This document shows, piece by piece, positions 7,876 to 14,909 of a DNA stretch of 15,415 nucleotides; positions within the stretch are counted from its first letter, which is position 1; each line of letters opens with the position of its first letter. The stretch is from Pirellulales bacterium. GTDB lineage: Bacteria; Planctomycetota; Planctomycetia; Pirellulales; JAICIG01. The translations under genes and the position numbers were made by a program. The notes under the pieces are model-generated. The model was given only the letters and a program-made list of their open reading frames with translations, was not told the DNA's origin and ran no database searches. Location of the stretch: positions 1 through 15,415 of the forward strand of contig JAICIG010000164.1 of NCBI GenBank assembly GCA_025924495.1, in the 5' to 3' direction.

Positions 7876-7987
7876 AGGTTCGCAGCGTGGCTGGTCGGAC
7901 ATAACTCGGTTTGCCGGCGATGATTGCTCATCACTGAAACGCATTTCGAGACAGATTCATTGAACGCAACGTTCCGGGATTGTCGCA

Positions 7988-8680
7988 GTGCTTTTAACTG
8001 TTGAAATCGCGAGCAAGCAACTGTCGCTCGCACAGGTGTGGAATGAATTGGCGTCGCTGGCGGTCGGTCGTCCGCTAGCAGCCGAAGACCAACGCGATCT
8101 CGCCTGGTCTCCGAAAATTGTGGTTGGCGGCGCCGCCTATCCCGCCGATTGGACCGATATACAAAGCGCATTGGATGGGGATGGCCAGGCTTTCGCGCGT
8201 TTGGTGAACCGTTATCAAGATCAGATTGCCGCGCAAATGTGGCGATTGAGTCGGCAGCACTCCGACTGCGAACAATTGGTTCACGAAGTTTTCGTCGAAG
8301 CCTACCTGAGTTTGAAGAAGTACCAAGGACGGGCGCCGTTCCTCCACTGGTTGCGGAAAATTGCGACTCGCGTCGGCTACAGATATTGGAAGCAGCAAGC
8401 TCGCCAACGCCAACGTGCGGCGGTGCCGTTGCAAGATTGGCACAAGAGCACCGCTTCACCGACCGTCGGCCAAACGGCAGAAGAAGCTGCTGCTTTGGTG
8501 CACTCGCTGCTGGCTAAGTTGCCGCCGCGCGATCGGCTGGTGCTGACACTGATGTATTTAGAGGGTTGTTCCATCGCCGAAGCGGCTGAGCTCTCGGGCT
8601 GGAGCCAAACCATGGTCAAGGTTCAAGCTCATCGAGCGCGTAAGAAACTGAAGAAATTACTGGATGAGGCGTCGCCATGA
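7988..8680 (+). CDS. ECF-family RNA polymerase sigma factor
   Basis: A 230-residue alternative sigma factor that would redirect RNA polymerase to a small stress regulon. The sigma-2 region covers about 56-137: DIQSALDGDGQAFARLVNRY, then DCEQLVHEVFVEAYLSLKKY and LHWLRKIATRVGYRYWKQ. The sigma-4 helix-turn-helix covers about 170-225: LLAKLPPRDRLVLTLMYLEG, SIAEAAELSGWSQTMVKVQAHRARKKL. About 55 residues precede sigma-2, longer than the usual ECF start. The first possible start is GTG 7988, 24 bases after an in-frame TGA at 7961-7963, and no strong ribosome site precedes it. A later GTG (8036 or 8119) could be the true start. The stop overlaps the next gene's start as ATGA, indicating translational coupling with a probable anti-sigma protein. 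The operon faces away from the TolC-like gene. Confidence 0.92.
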   Translation: MLLTVEIASKQLSLAQVWNELASLAVGRPLAAEDQRDLAWSPKIVVGGAAYPADWTDIQSALDGDGQAFARLVNRYQDQIAAQMWRLSRQHSDCEQLVHEVFVEAYLSLKKYQGRAPFLHWLRKIATRVGYRYWKQQARQRQRAAVPLQDWHKSTASPTVGQTAEEAAALVHSLLAKLPPRDRLVLTLMYLEGCSIAEAAELSGWSQTMVKVQAHRARKKLKKLLDEASP

Positions 8681-8940
8681 CTAACTTGTCCGAATTCCAA
8701 CGAATGGCGCAACTGGCGCGCCGCGAGCGGGCGCCGCGGGTGAATGTGACCAGTCAGGTGATGGCGGCAATTCATCGATCGCGATATCGCGTGGCTCGAG
8801 TCGATTCTCCGGTTCTCGTTTTCGCGGGAGTTGCATTGGCCGCTGCGGCCCTGGTGGCAATTTGGGCCGTGCCGGCGTGGGAATCGGTGCAAGATCCGTT
8901 GGTGGCTTTGTTCAGACCGCTGAGTTTTGTGTTGGAATAA
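8677..8940 (+). CDS. Small single-span membrane protein, probable anti-sigma factor
   Basis: An 87-residue protein whose ATG overlaps the sigma-factor stop (ATGA). The cytoplasmic N-terminus (1-43) is short and basic (RRERAPRVNVTSQVMAAIHR). One hydrophobic helix spans about 45-65 (PVLVFAGVALAAAALVAIWA), leaving a short outer tail. No zinc-binding HxxxCxxC anti-sigma motif is present. Size, topology and position match the CnrY type of anti-sigma, in which a short cytosolic helix clamps the ECF factor at the membrane. Sequence likeness to CnrY itself was not tested, so the role rests on operon position and architecture. It could instead be an unrelated coupled membrane peptide. Confidence 0.65.
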   Translation: MTNLSEFQRMAQLARRERAPRVNVTSQVMAAIHRSRYRVARVDSPVLVFAGVALAAAALVAIWAVPAWESVQDPLVALFRPLSFVLE

Positions 8941-8962
8941 TGAAATCAGAAGGCATGTGGCA

Positions 8963-9574
8963 ATGAGCGATACTGCAGTGAAATGGGACCTTGAGCCCGA
9001 AGTGGCCACCGCCATCCGGCAACGCTGGTGGGTTTCGCTCGCCATCATGGTGCTTGTGTTCAGTTCCGGCACGGTTATCGGCAGCGGTCTGACGATGATT
9101 GCCGTTAATGACAAGTACGATGCGAAATTGAAGAATCCCCCTTCCTCTTGCGACCACGTCCTGCCCGCCATGCAGCGAGAACTGGAATTGTCGGATGACC
9201 AGTCGGCGCGAGTGAAGACGATCTTGGCCGACCACGATAAAGCCATGGGCAAGATCTGGCTGGATATGCGACCGAAGGTTCGAGAGCAATTGAAACACTT
9301 GGAAGACCAGGTGAACGGCGTGCTCTCGAAGGACCAGCAGACCAAGTGGCATGCCTGGCTAGATCAACGTCGCCGCCGCGCATGGCCCTCGCCGCCTCAC
9401 TCCGGGCGACATCATGGTCGTCCGCAAAAGCCGTCACATAAAGACGGCGCGCCAACCGTTCGATCGGAGCAGCCGCCGCACGAGGCGAAATTGCCTGCCG
9501 GCGATCAAGAAAGTCCGGCGAGTGCGGGGAAAGAGGCCTCGGCGACCGCTGAGGAAACTTCTGTGCAGAAGTGA
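8963..9574 (+). CDS. Membrane-anchored CpxP/Spy/CnrX-like periplasmic sensor with His-rich tail
   Basis: A 203-residue protein read from ATG 8963 (AGAAGG is about ten bases upstream; a TTG frame start at 8927 lacks a ribosome site and overlaps the previous gene). A short cytosolic end is followed by one membrane helix at about 22-46. A periplasmic helical hairpin spans about 62-135 with two LTxxQ-like motifs, LSDDQ (76-80) and LSKDQ (121-125), typical of the CpxP/Spy/ZraP/CnrX group. His and Met residues that could bind metal include H65, M70, H91, M95, M102, H112 and H130. Residues 146-173 are rich in His (146, 150, 151, 159, 173) and Pro. Beside an ECF factor and a small membrane protein, a CnrX-like sensor that releases the anti-sigma on metal or envelope stress is the best reading. 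A periplasmic chaperone is the alternative. Confidence 0.7.
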   Translation: MSDTAVKWDLEPEVATAIRQRWWVSLAIMVLVFSSGTVIGSGLTMIAVNDKYDAKLKNPPSSCDHVLPAMQRELELSDDQSARVKTILADHDKAMGKIWLDMRPKVREQLKHLEDQVNGVLSKDQQTKWHAWLDQRRRRAWPSPPHSGRHHGRPQKPSHKDGAPTVRSEQPPHEAKLPAGDQESPASAGKEASATAEETSVQK

Positions 9575-9661
9575 TTCGAGGGCAGTCGCCCCGGCTCGCT
9601 TCAGATGTTGGCGCCGAACTTAATGCCCGGAAAAGGCCCCAGAAACGGCCAAGGCGCCGTT

Positions 9662-11947
9662 TCACTGCTTGGCTCGTTCGATCGCCTGCTGGAGTTCTCG
9701 CACGCGCTCGAGGTTAATGCTTTCGGGTTCATGTTCGAGCAGCCAGGCGATGTCTTCGAGCGCTTGCTCGCTCTGCCCGCTTTGATAGCGAAAAAACGCG
9801 CGATACATGCGGTCCTCGGCCGAGTCGGGAGAAAGTGCGAGGATCGCGTTTAGATATCGCAGCATCGCCGGGCGATCCTCGCTTCGCCCGGCGATCCCGC
9901 GCAGGTTATGCAGCATGCGTACGAGAATTGCCCGCTTCGTCATGGGCTTGAGATCGTCGTCGCGCAGCGGGCGACCTGTGGCCGCTTGAACCATTTCGCT
10001 TGCTTGTTCGCTCGACAGCGTTTTGCCCGCTTCGTAGACATCGATCAGAAGCTGCTTTCCGTCAGCAGCGATGTGCTTGACGATGAAATGTCCTGGCAGA
10101 CCGACGCCCGCGACGTTAAGACCGATTTCCCGCGCCAACTCGATGTAGATCAGCGACAGCGTGATGGGCAAGCCTTCGCGATCATCGAGCACTTCGTTCA
10201 CATAACTGTTCGCGCGGTTGTAATAGTCGGCGCGACTGCCATGAAAGCCGTGATTCTCAAACAGGAACTTGTTAAGCGCTTGCACCTTTTCGGCGTCGCT
10301 TGCGGCGGCAGGAGCCTGGGCTTGCAGTTCGGCGGCCAATCGGCGGAACTGCTCGCGATAGACGTCGACGTCGAGTTCGTCTCGGTCCAACTTGGCGATC
10401 AGTAGAGCCGCATGGAATAAGTCGACGTCCGTTTCATTTTCGGCGGCAAGAACCTTGGTCAACTCGGCGAGTACTCGCGTTTCGTGCACGGCCAACGCCA
10501 ATTTGCGGAGTTGCGCCGATTGCTGTTCTAAGCGTTGGGCCAGCTCGCGCAGGGCAAGCATGTTAGCGTCGGCTTGGGGCGAGAGCCGCTCGACGAGCTG
10601 CGCGTCGAGAGGACCGGCCGGCGGCACATCGGCGACGAGCTGGCCGAGGTTCTCAATGAATTCGCCGGATGGCTGCAACGACTCCAGTTGCTTGGCTGCG
10701 CGGAATCGCTTGAACTCCGCTTGCGTCGTGCGGAATTTGGCTAATCCCGCTCGTCCGGCGGGCGTTTCATCCAGTGCGGCCTGAATCGCCAGGTGATCAT
10801 TCACATAGCAAAGAACTTTGCCAGGCTCGACGCGCACTTTGAGCAGGTTCCACTCCCCCGCGCGGTAATGGGCGCTCGGTTGTTCGTCGATCACCTGCCA
10901 ACTAGTGACGTCTGGGCCGCGAAACCGGCTTAATCGCAGCTGGCCCGCGCTAGGATAAAAGCCAAAGTGTTGGTCGGCGCCATCGCTGCCGAACGCGAGG
11001 CCTGCTGCTCCCGATTCATCGTCCAACTTCACCGCTACGGCAAGTTCGTAAGGAGCTTCAGGGATCTCCTGTTGCGATAGGCAGAGCGACCGCCCGCCGA
11101 ACCCGGCGCCGACCCCATCGACAATGATGCGGCCGCCCCGTTGTCTCCAACGGGCGCCGAATAAGGGCTGCCATTGTTTCGCGTCGAGCGCGCCGATAAG
11201 CAGCCAACGGTCCATTGAGATTGGATTGGGTTTTTCCAAGAGCGGCTTCAGGCGATTGCTAGGGACCGCGAAACCAAGATTCGCGGTTACTGCCGATTTC
11301 ATGGTCAGCAATCCATGCACGCGGCCATTCATATCCATCAACGGCCCGCCGCTATTGCCCGGCTCAATCGGAATTGCTAGCTGGATCATCTTGCGGCCGT
11401 CAATTTCGCGCTCTCCGGAAACCACCCCCGTGACCACGCTGTGAGTCAAGCCGTGAGGATTGCCGACGGCAACCACTGGCTGGCCCTGCTTGAGCGTATC
11501 GGAATCGGCGAGCTCGAGCGGAGAAAGTTCTTCGGCGTTGATGCTCAGCAAGGCCAGGTCGGCGGCTCGATCTGATGCGTGTACGGCCGTTACCTCATAT
11601 CGCTTTCCATCATGAGCCTCGACGGAAATCGGCCTGGCATCTCCGATAACGTGCAAGTTGGTCGCGATCAGGCCTTTTGCAACGACGAACCCCGTGCCCA
11701 AACCTTCGCGTTTCCCATCACGGCCGCTAAAGGTAATAACGACAATCGCCTTGCGGACAGTCTCGACCAGTTTTTCAACGGATGCGTTTGGCGCTGAATT
11801 CGGCAGTGGGGAAATCGAACTTGTCGCCCGGCTTTCGTCGGGTATTGGCGGCTCGGCCGCCCCGAGGGAGCGGGTGAAAGTTAAGAGCGTTGCTAGCGCC
11901 AACCATGCGAAGGCGTTAAGGGAGCCTGGAAGAACACGGCGACGCAT
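9662..11947 (-). CDS. Exported trypsin-like protease fused to ConA-like and SirB1 transglutaminase-like domains
   Basis: A 761-residue exported protein with three parts. After a signal peptide (about 1-31, ending SLGAAE), residues 60-235 form a trypsin/HtrA-type protease with the complete triad H99 (ATNLHVIGD), D130 (AADLALL) and S199 (PGNSGGP). No PDZ domain is seen. Residues about 245-420 resemble the concanavalin-like DUF1080 fold (FGFYPSAGQLRLSRF, WNLLKVRVEPG). A helical linker leads to a SirB1-type transglutaminase-like domain (about 505-680: DDREGLPITLSLIYIELARE, GVGLPGHFIVKH), then a TPR-like end (688-758). The usual transglutaminase Cys is absent at the GLPITLSL position, as I recall for many SirB1 proteins. 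ATG 11947 is preferred over TTG 11950; GGGAG lies eight bases upstream. The gene converges on the sigma operon with 87 bases between. Its substrate is unknown. Confidence 0.86.
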   Translation of the reverse strand: MRRRVLPGSLNAFAWLALATLLTFTRSLGAAEPPIPDESRATSSISPLPNSAPNASVEKLVETVRKAIVVITFSGRDGKREGLGTGFVVAKGLIATNLHVIGDARPISVEAHDGKRYEVTAVHASDRAADLALLSINAEELSPLELADSDTLKQGQPVVAVGNPHGLTHSVVTGVVSGEREIDGRKMIQLAIPIEPGNSGGPLMDMNGRVHGLLTMKSAVTANLGFAVPSNRLKPLLEKPNPISMDRWLLIGALDAKQWQPLFGARWRQRGGRIIVDGVGAGFGGRSLCLSQQEIPEAPYELAVAVKLDDESGAAGLAFGSDGADQHFGFYPSAGQLRLSRFRGPDVTSWQVIDEQPSAHYRAGEWNLLKVRVEPGKVLCYVNDHLAIQAALDETPAGRAGLAKFRTTQAEFKRFRAAKQLESLQPSGEFIENLGQLVADVPPAGPLDAQLVERLSPQADANMLALRELAQRLEQQSAQLRKLALAVHETRVLAELTKVLAAENETDVDLFHAALLIAKLDRDELDVDVYREQFRRLAAELQAQAPAAASDAEKVQALNKFLFENHGFHGSRADYYNRANSYVNEVLDDREGLPITLSLIYIELAREIGLNVAGVGLPGHFIVKHIAADGKQLLIDVYEAGKTLSSEQASEMVQAATGRPLRDDDLKPMTKRAILVRMLHNLRGIAGRSEDRPAMLRYLNAILALSPDSAEDRMYRAFFRYQSGQSEQALEDIAWLLEHEPESINLERVRELQQAIERAKQ

Positions 11948-12541
11948 CAAGCACGCTCCCTATATCGAAGATCGAGTAAAACCCATTGGGGCAATTAGGT
12001 TTCTCGTTCGAGTATAGCCGGCGGTCAATTTCAGGGCATCATTGCCACGCCGAAGTTGTTCTGACGCCATATTAAAATCGCCATGCGACCTGCTGTTGGC
12101 ATTGACATGCTGGATATTTGCCATCGATGGCGATGCTTGCAGCGACTGCAGGGATGTTTGCTCCCGACGGGGTTCCCGCTCAACGCCGCGAATGAGTCTC
12201 AAGACGGAAACATTGGGAGGTGTGCGCTCATTCGCGCCAGCTAGAGCGGCCGTCTGCTGCCAACGGTTGCACAGTTTTCACAGAAAAATTGCCTCCGGCA
12301 TAGTCCGCGTGCAGTGCAAGAATCCCGGTATTGATTGAGTGTATTCAATGGCGCAAATCATCTTATGTTAATACTTTAAGGATTCAGTCGACGGCCGCTC
12401 GGTGATCGGCGTGGCCACAGGCATCGCGAATGGTACCCGGGTTTATCCCCATCAGGGGGATCGGTCGATTTCTACAGAGTGATTATCTTGTGGGGGGGAC
12501 GATTCACGGACGGGCGAGGTCTTGGACCGGTTTGCACCGGC

Positions 12542-12559
12542 GGCGAGCGTACGCTCGCC
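12542..12559. repeat. Perfect 18-base palindrome
   Basis: GGCGAGCGTACGCTCGCC reads identically on both strands. It lies about 225 bases upstream of the response-regulator start. It could be a regulator binding site (two half-sites without spacer), a cruciform or REP-like repeat, or a terminator stem without T-run. Nothing else in the window matches it. Confidence 0.6.
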
Positions 12560-12677
12560 AGCGGGGTCGGCTCGTTATTCAGCCTATGGCAGGCGCGAGC
12601 TTCCCACCTATCGTCTGTTTATTTTTGGGCGCGAAATCGCATGGTCGCCAGCGGTAAGGCGATGCTAGCCCATTCGA

Positions 12678-12722
12678 GGCGAAATGGCTTCGCCACCTAC
12701 CAGTACTGCCCATCGTCTGGGC
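12678..12722 (+). repeat. Two adjacent short stem-loops ahead of the response regulator
   Basis: GGCGAA/TTCGCC (12678-12683 with 12689-12694, 5-base loop) is followed by GCCCA/TGGGC (12708-12712 with 12718-12722, loop TCGTC). They sit 60-105 bases before the ATG at 12784, with a T-rich stretch (12739-12756) after them. This could be a leader structure or a weak terminator for something upstream. Confidence 0.3.
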
Positions 12723-12783
12723 GGCTTAGGACGGCGATATTTTCCATTTATTTTTGTGAGTCGACTGCCTTCGAGGGCCAATC

Positions 12784-13428
12784 ATGGAGCAACAGAAACC
12801 TATCCGATTACTGATCGCCGACGATCATGAAGTAGTTCGTTCGGGCCTGAAGAGTCTCGTGGCGGGCACGGAGATCGAGGTTATCGGCGAAGCAGGTACT
12901 GCCGACGAATCGGTCCGTCTTGCCGAGGAGCTGCGCCCGGATGTCGTGCTGCTCGATATCCGCATGCCCGACAACGATGGCCTCAACGCGCTCAGCCGCA
13001 TCAAGCTTAGCAAAGCAGATTTACCGGTGCTGATGCTATCCACGTACGATAATCCGACGTACGTGGCCAGAGCCGTGGCTCTCGGCGCCTGCGGGTATCT
13101 GCTCAAAGGGCTGACGCGCGACGATCTGTTGGCCGCAATCCGCCGCGTGGCTGCCGGCGGCGACGCCTGGACGCGAGAGGAATTGCGCCGCGTAACCGGC
13201 GCCTTGGCGACTCCGCGCGTGGCGGCCGATGTCGAAGTTCCCCTGACGCAACGCGAAAGCGAAGTGCTGCGTCAACTGGCTTTTGGGCTAACGAATAAAG
13301 AAATCGCTCAAGCGCTTGGCATCAGCTACGAAACGGTCAAGGAGCACGTGCAGCACGTGCTGCGCAAAGTTGGCGTCTCGGATCGAACGCAGGCAGCGGT
13401 TTGGGCGGTTCGCAAAGGGCTGGTTTAA
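12784..13428 (+). CDS. NarL/LuxR-family two-component response regulator
   Basis: A 214-residue transcription regulator with a CheY-like receiver (about 6-122) and a LuxR-type helix-turn-helix (about 152-212). The acidic pocket is D13/D14 (IADDHE), the phosphate acceptor is D58 (VVLLDIRMP), the switch residue is S86 or T87 (LMLSTYD), and the conserved lysine is K108 (YLLKG). The DNA-binding part shows LTQRESEVLRQLAFGLTNKEIAQALGISYETVKEHVQHVLRKVGV, split here as LTQRESEVLRQLAFGLTNKE and IAQALGISYETVKEHVQ. The ATG has GAGGG seven bases upstream. No histidine kinase lies beside it, so it is an orphan in this window. The enolase-superfamily gene starts 73 bases downstream on the same strand and may be co-transcribed. 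Confidence 0.95.
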   Translation: MEQQKPIRLLIADDHEVVRSGLKSLVAGTEIEVIGEAGTADESVRLAEELRPDVVLLDIRMPDNDGLNALSRIKLSKADLPVLMLSTYDNPTYVARAVALGACGYLLKGLTRDDLLAAIRRVAAGGDAWTREELRRVTGALATPRVAADVEVPLTQRESEVLRQLAFGLTNKEIAQALGISYETVKEHVQHVLRKVGVSDRTQAAVWAVRKGLV

Positions 13429-13490
13429 TCCGACGGGCGGCGTGGTAAGATTCGTCCTGAGTCTTTACGCAGCCAATCACTGCCCGAAGC

Positions 13491-13504
13491 GGAGTATATC
13501 CTTG
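13491..13504 (+). promoter_or_regulatory. Ribosome binding site and TTG start of the enolase-superfamily gene
   Basis: GGAG (13491-13494) lies seven bases before TTG 13502. The upstream frame extension to 13316 overlaps the response regulator and has no family features. GTG 13442 is possible but lacks a clear ribosome site. Confidence 0.6.
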
Positions 13505-14854
13505 CCCAAATCGACGGACATCCGGCTGCTAAGCGTCAGCAGTGAGAGCGAAAAGATTGTTTATCGCGCACCGATCAAATTCGGCGGGCGCGTGGTGACG
13601 GCCGCCACGTTGCTGCACGTGAAGGCCGAAGTGGAAACACGCGACGGCCGACGGGGGCAGGGCCTCGGTTCGATGCCAATGGGCAATGTGTGGGCGTGGC
13701 CAACGCAAGACACGCCCGTCGACGATACGTTGGCGGCCATGGTGTTGCTGGGCGAGCGCCTCGTGCGCGATGCAAATACATACCAGGACTGGGGCCATCC
13801 GCTCGACATTACCCACGACCTGGCCGCCAAGTATCCGTCGGCGGCGGACGCTGCGACGCGGGCCTTAGGCCTTTCGGAAAAGATGCCGGCACTGGCGCAG
13901 CGAGTTGCGGCCAGCCCGCTCGAAGCCGCCATTCATGATGGATATGGCAAAGCGCTGGGACTCAATTCCTACAACGCGCTTGGCCCCGAATTCGCCAACC
14001 GCGACCTGGCGGCTTATCTGACCGCCGAATTTGCCGGCGAATATCTTGACCGGTACACGCTTCGCGAGCCGAAGCCTCGGATGCCGCTTTACCACCTCGT
14101 CGGCGCGCTCGATCCGCTCTTCGATGCCGATGTGACCGCGCGTCTAAATGACGGGCTTCCGGAGACATTGCCGGAATGGATCACAGCCGACGGACTGACG
14201 CATCTCAAGATCAAGCTCAATGGCGATGATCTCGACTGGGATGTCGATCGAGTCGTTAACGTCGAGCGCGCGGCGTCTCAGGCGCAGCAAGCCCGCGGCT
14301 GCAAAAGTTGGCACTACTCGCTCGACTTTAACGAGCGTTGCGCCAACGTCGCTTATGTGCTCGAGTTTCTGGCTCGCGTGCAGGAGCGTTCGCCCCAGGC
14401 GCTGGCGCGGGTGCAATACATCGAGCAGCCGACGCATCGCGACCTGAAAGCGAACCCCGAGAACCGCATGCACGCGGCTTCGAAAATTAAACCTGTCGTG
14501 ATCGATGAATCGTTGCTTGACCTCGATAGCCTGATGTTATGCCGTGAGATGGGCTATTCTGGCGTCGCGCTCAAAGCCTGCAAGGGGCACACCGATGCAC
14601 TGCTGATGGGAGCTGCGGCCCAGAAGTACGGCATGTTCCTCTGCGTCCAGGACTTGACTTGCCCCGGCGCCTCGCTCTTGCATTCGGCAAGCCTGGCCGC
14701 TCGGGTCCCCACCGTCGCGGCAATCGAAAGCAATGCCCGCCAGTACTGCCCGGCAGGCAACCGCGGCTGGGACAAGCGCTTTCCCAGCATGTTCCGCGTG
14801 AGCGATGGAACGCTGGGGACCGCGGTTCTTAACGGTCCCGGATTAGGATACTAA
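13502..14854 (+). CDS. Enolase-superfamily enzyme (mandelate racemase/muconate lactonizing type)
   Basis: A 450-residue cytoplasmic enzyme expected to abstract a proton alpha to a carboxylate, using Mg2+. The N-terminal capping domain (about 1-110) includes FGGRVVTAATLLHVKAEVET and GSMPMGNVWAWP. In the barrel are a candidate catalytic KxK pair K236/K238 (HLKIKLNG), metal ligands D275 (SLDFNE), E308 (YIEQP) and D335 or E336 (VVIDES), and a second-side lysine K358 (VALKACKG). All the superfamily landmarks appear in order, so it should be active. It is longer than the usual 360-400 residues because of extra N-terminal and middle segments. The reaction could be sugar-acid dehydration, racemization or lactonization; the sequence does not tell which. 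TTG 13502 has a good ribosome site. It follows the response regulator by 73 bases and converges on fliS. Confidence 0.87.
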   Translation: MPKSTDIRLLSVSSESEKIVYRAPIKFGGRVVTAATLLHVKAEVETRDGRRGQGLGSMPMGNVWAWPTQDTPVDDTLAAMVLLGERLVRDANTYQDWGHPLDITHDLAAKYPSAADAATRALGLSEKMPALAQRVAASPLEAAIHDGYGKALGLNSYNALGPEFANRDLAAYLTAEFAGEYLDRYTLREPKPRMPLYHLVGALDPLFDADVTARLNDGLPETLPEWITADGLTHLKIKLNGDDLDWDVDRVVNVERAASQAQQARGCKSWHYSLDFNERCANVAYVLEFLARVQERSPQALARVQYIEQPTHRDLKANPENRMHAASKIKPVVIDESLLDLDSLMLCREMGYSGVALKACKGHTDALLMGAAAQKYGMFLCVQDLTCPGASLLHSASLAARVPTVAAIESNARQYCPAGNRGWDKRFPSMFRVSDGTLGTAVLNGPGLGY

Positions 14855-14909
14855 GCGATTCTTGCTCGGCCTCGCCGCGCGCGAATTGCAGATGCTTGCC
14901 AGCGCGTCA

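Larger units (their letters stand above)
7375..7987. other. Structured divergent spacer between the TolC-like gene and the sigma operon
   Basis: No convincing protein gene lies here. The visible contents are three stem-loops (7514-7544, 7603-7632, 7762-7829), three copies of CTGTAAC in + orientation (7488-7494, 7655-7661, 7847-7853), and a short GAACG-CAA-CGTTC repeat (7962-7974) just before the sigma-factor GTG. The first and third CTGTAAC copies share an 11-base match, GCTGTAACTGT. The spacer must carry the promoters of both diverging genes. The density of structure suggests a regulatory region or a small RNA in addition. Confidence 0.6.
11948..12783. other. Long spacer between the protease gene and the response regulator
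   Basis: The 836 bases lie between two divergent genes and hold no convincing protein gene; the open frames here are Cys/Arg-rich and lack family features. Visible contents are a TATACT box on the minus strand (12011-12016) without a good -35, a 12-base palindrome GCCATCGATGGC (12120-12131), an AT-rich patch near 12355-12385, and small stem-loops at 12445-12461 (ATCCCC/GGGGAT), 12678-12694 and 12708-12722. There is also a perfect 18-base palindrome (12542-12559). TTTATTTTTG occurs twice, near 12620 and 12748. The right half is the more structured and may act as a long leader for the regulator or hold a repeat element. Confidence 0.5.

Noticed and set aside
7857..8459. 200-residue minus-strand open frame over the sigma factor
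   Set aside because: Antisense to a textbook ECF sigma factor; Arg/Ser-rich with no recognisable motif.
8629..9345. 238-residue minus-strand open frame over the small membrane protein and sensor
   Set aside because: Ser/Cys/His-rich shadow; the + strand genes show coupling, membrane helices and ribosome sites.
4447..9574. Complete metal-efflux (CBA/RND) operon
   Set aside because: Only the channel-like protein and the possible regulators are present; no RND pump or membrane-fusion adaptor gene can be found.
9575..9661. Shared terminator between the sensor and protease genes
   Set aside because: Only weak 4-bp GGCC stems with a TTTT on the minus strand and a repeated GGCGCC; not strong enough to call.
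12042..12338. 98-residue + strand frame in the long spacer
   Set aside because: Cys- and Arg-rich composition, no ribosome site, no family resemblance.
12479..12814. 111-residue + strand frame in the long spacer
   Set aside because: It runs across the palindrome and stem-loops and overlaps the response-regulator start; it looks like translated repeat sequence.
13316..13501. N-terminal extension of the enolase-superfamily frame
   Set aside because: It overlaps the response-regulator gene by over 100 bases and is Arg/Cys-rich; TTG 13502 has a good ribosome site.
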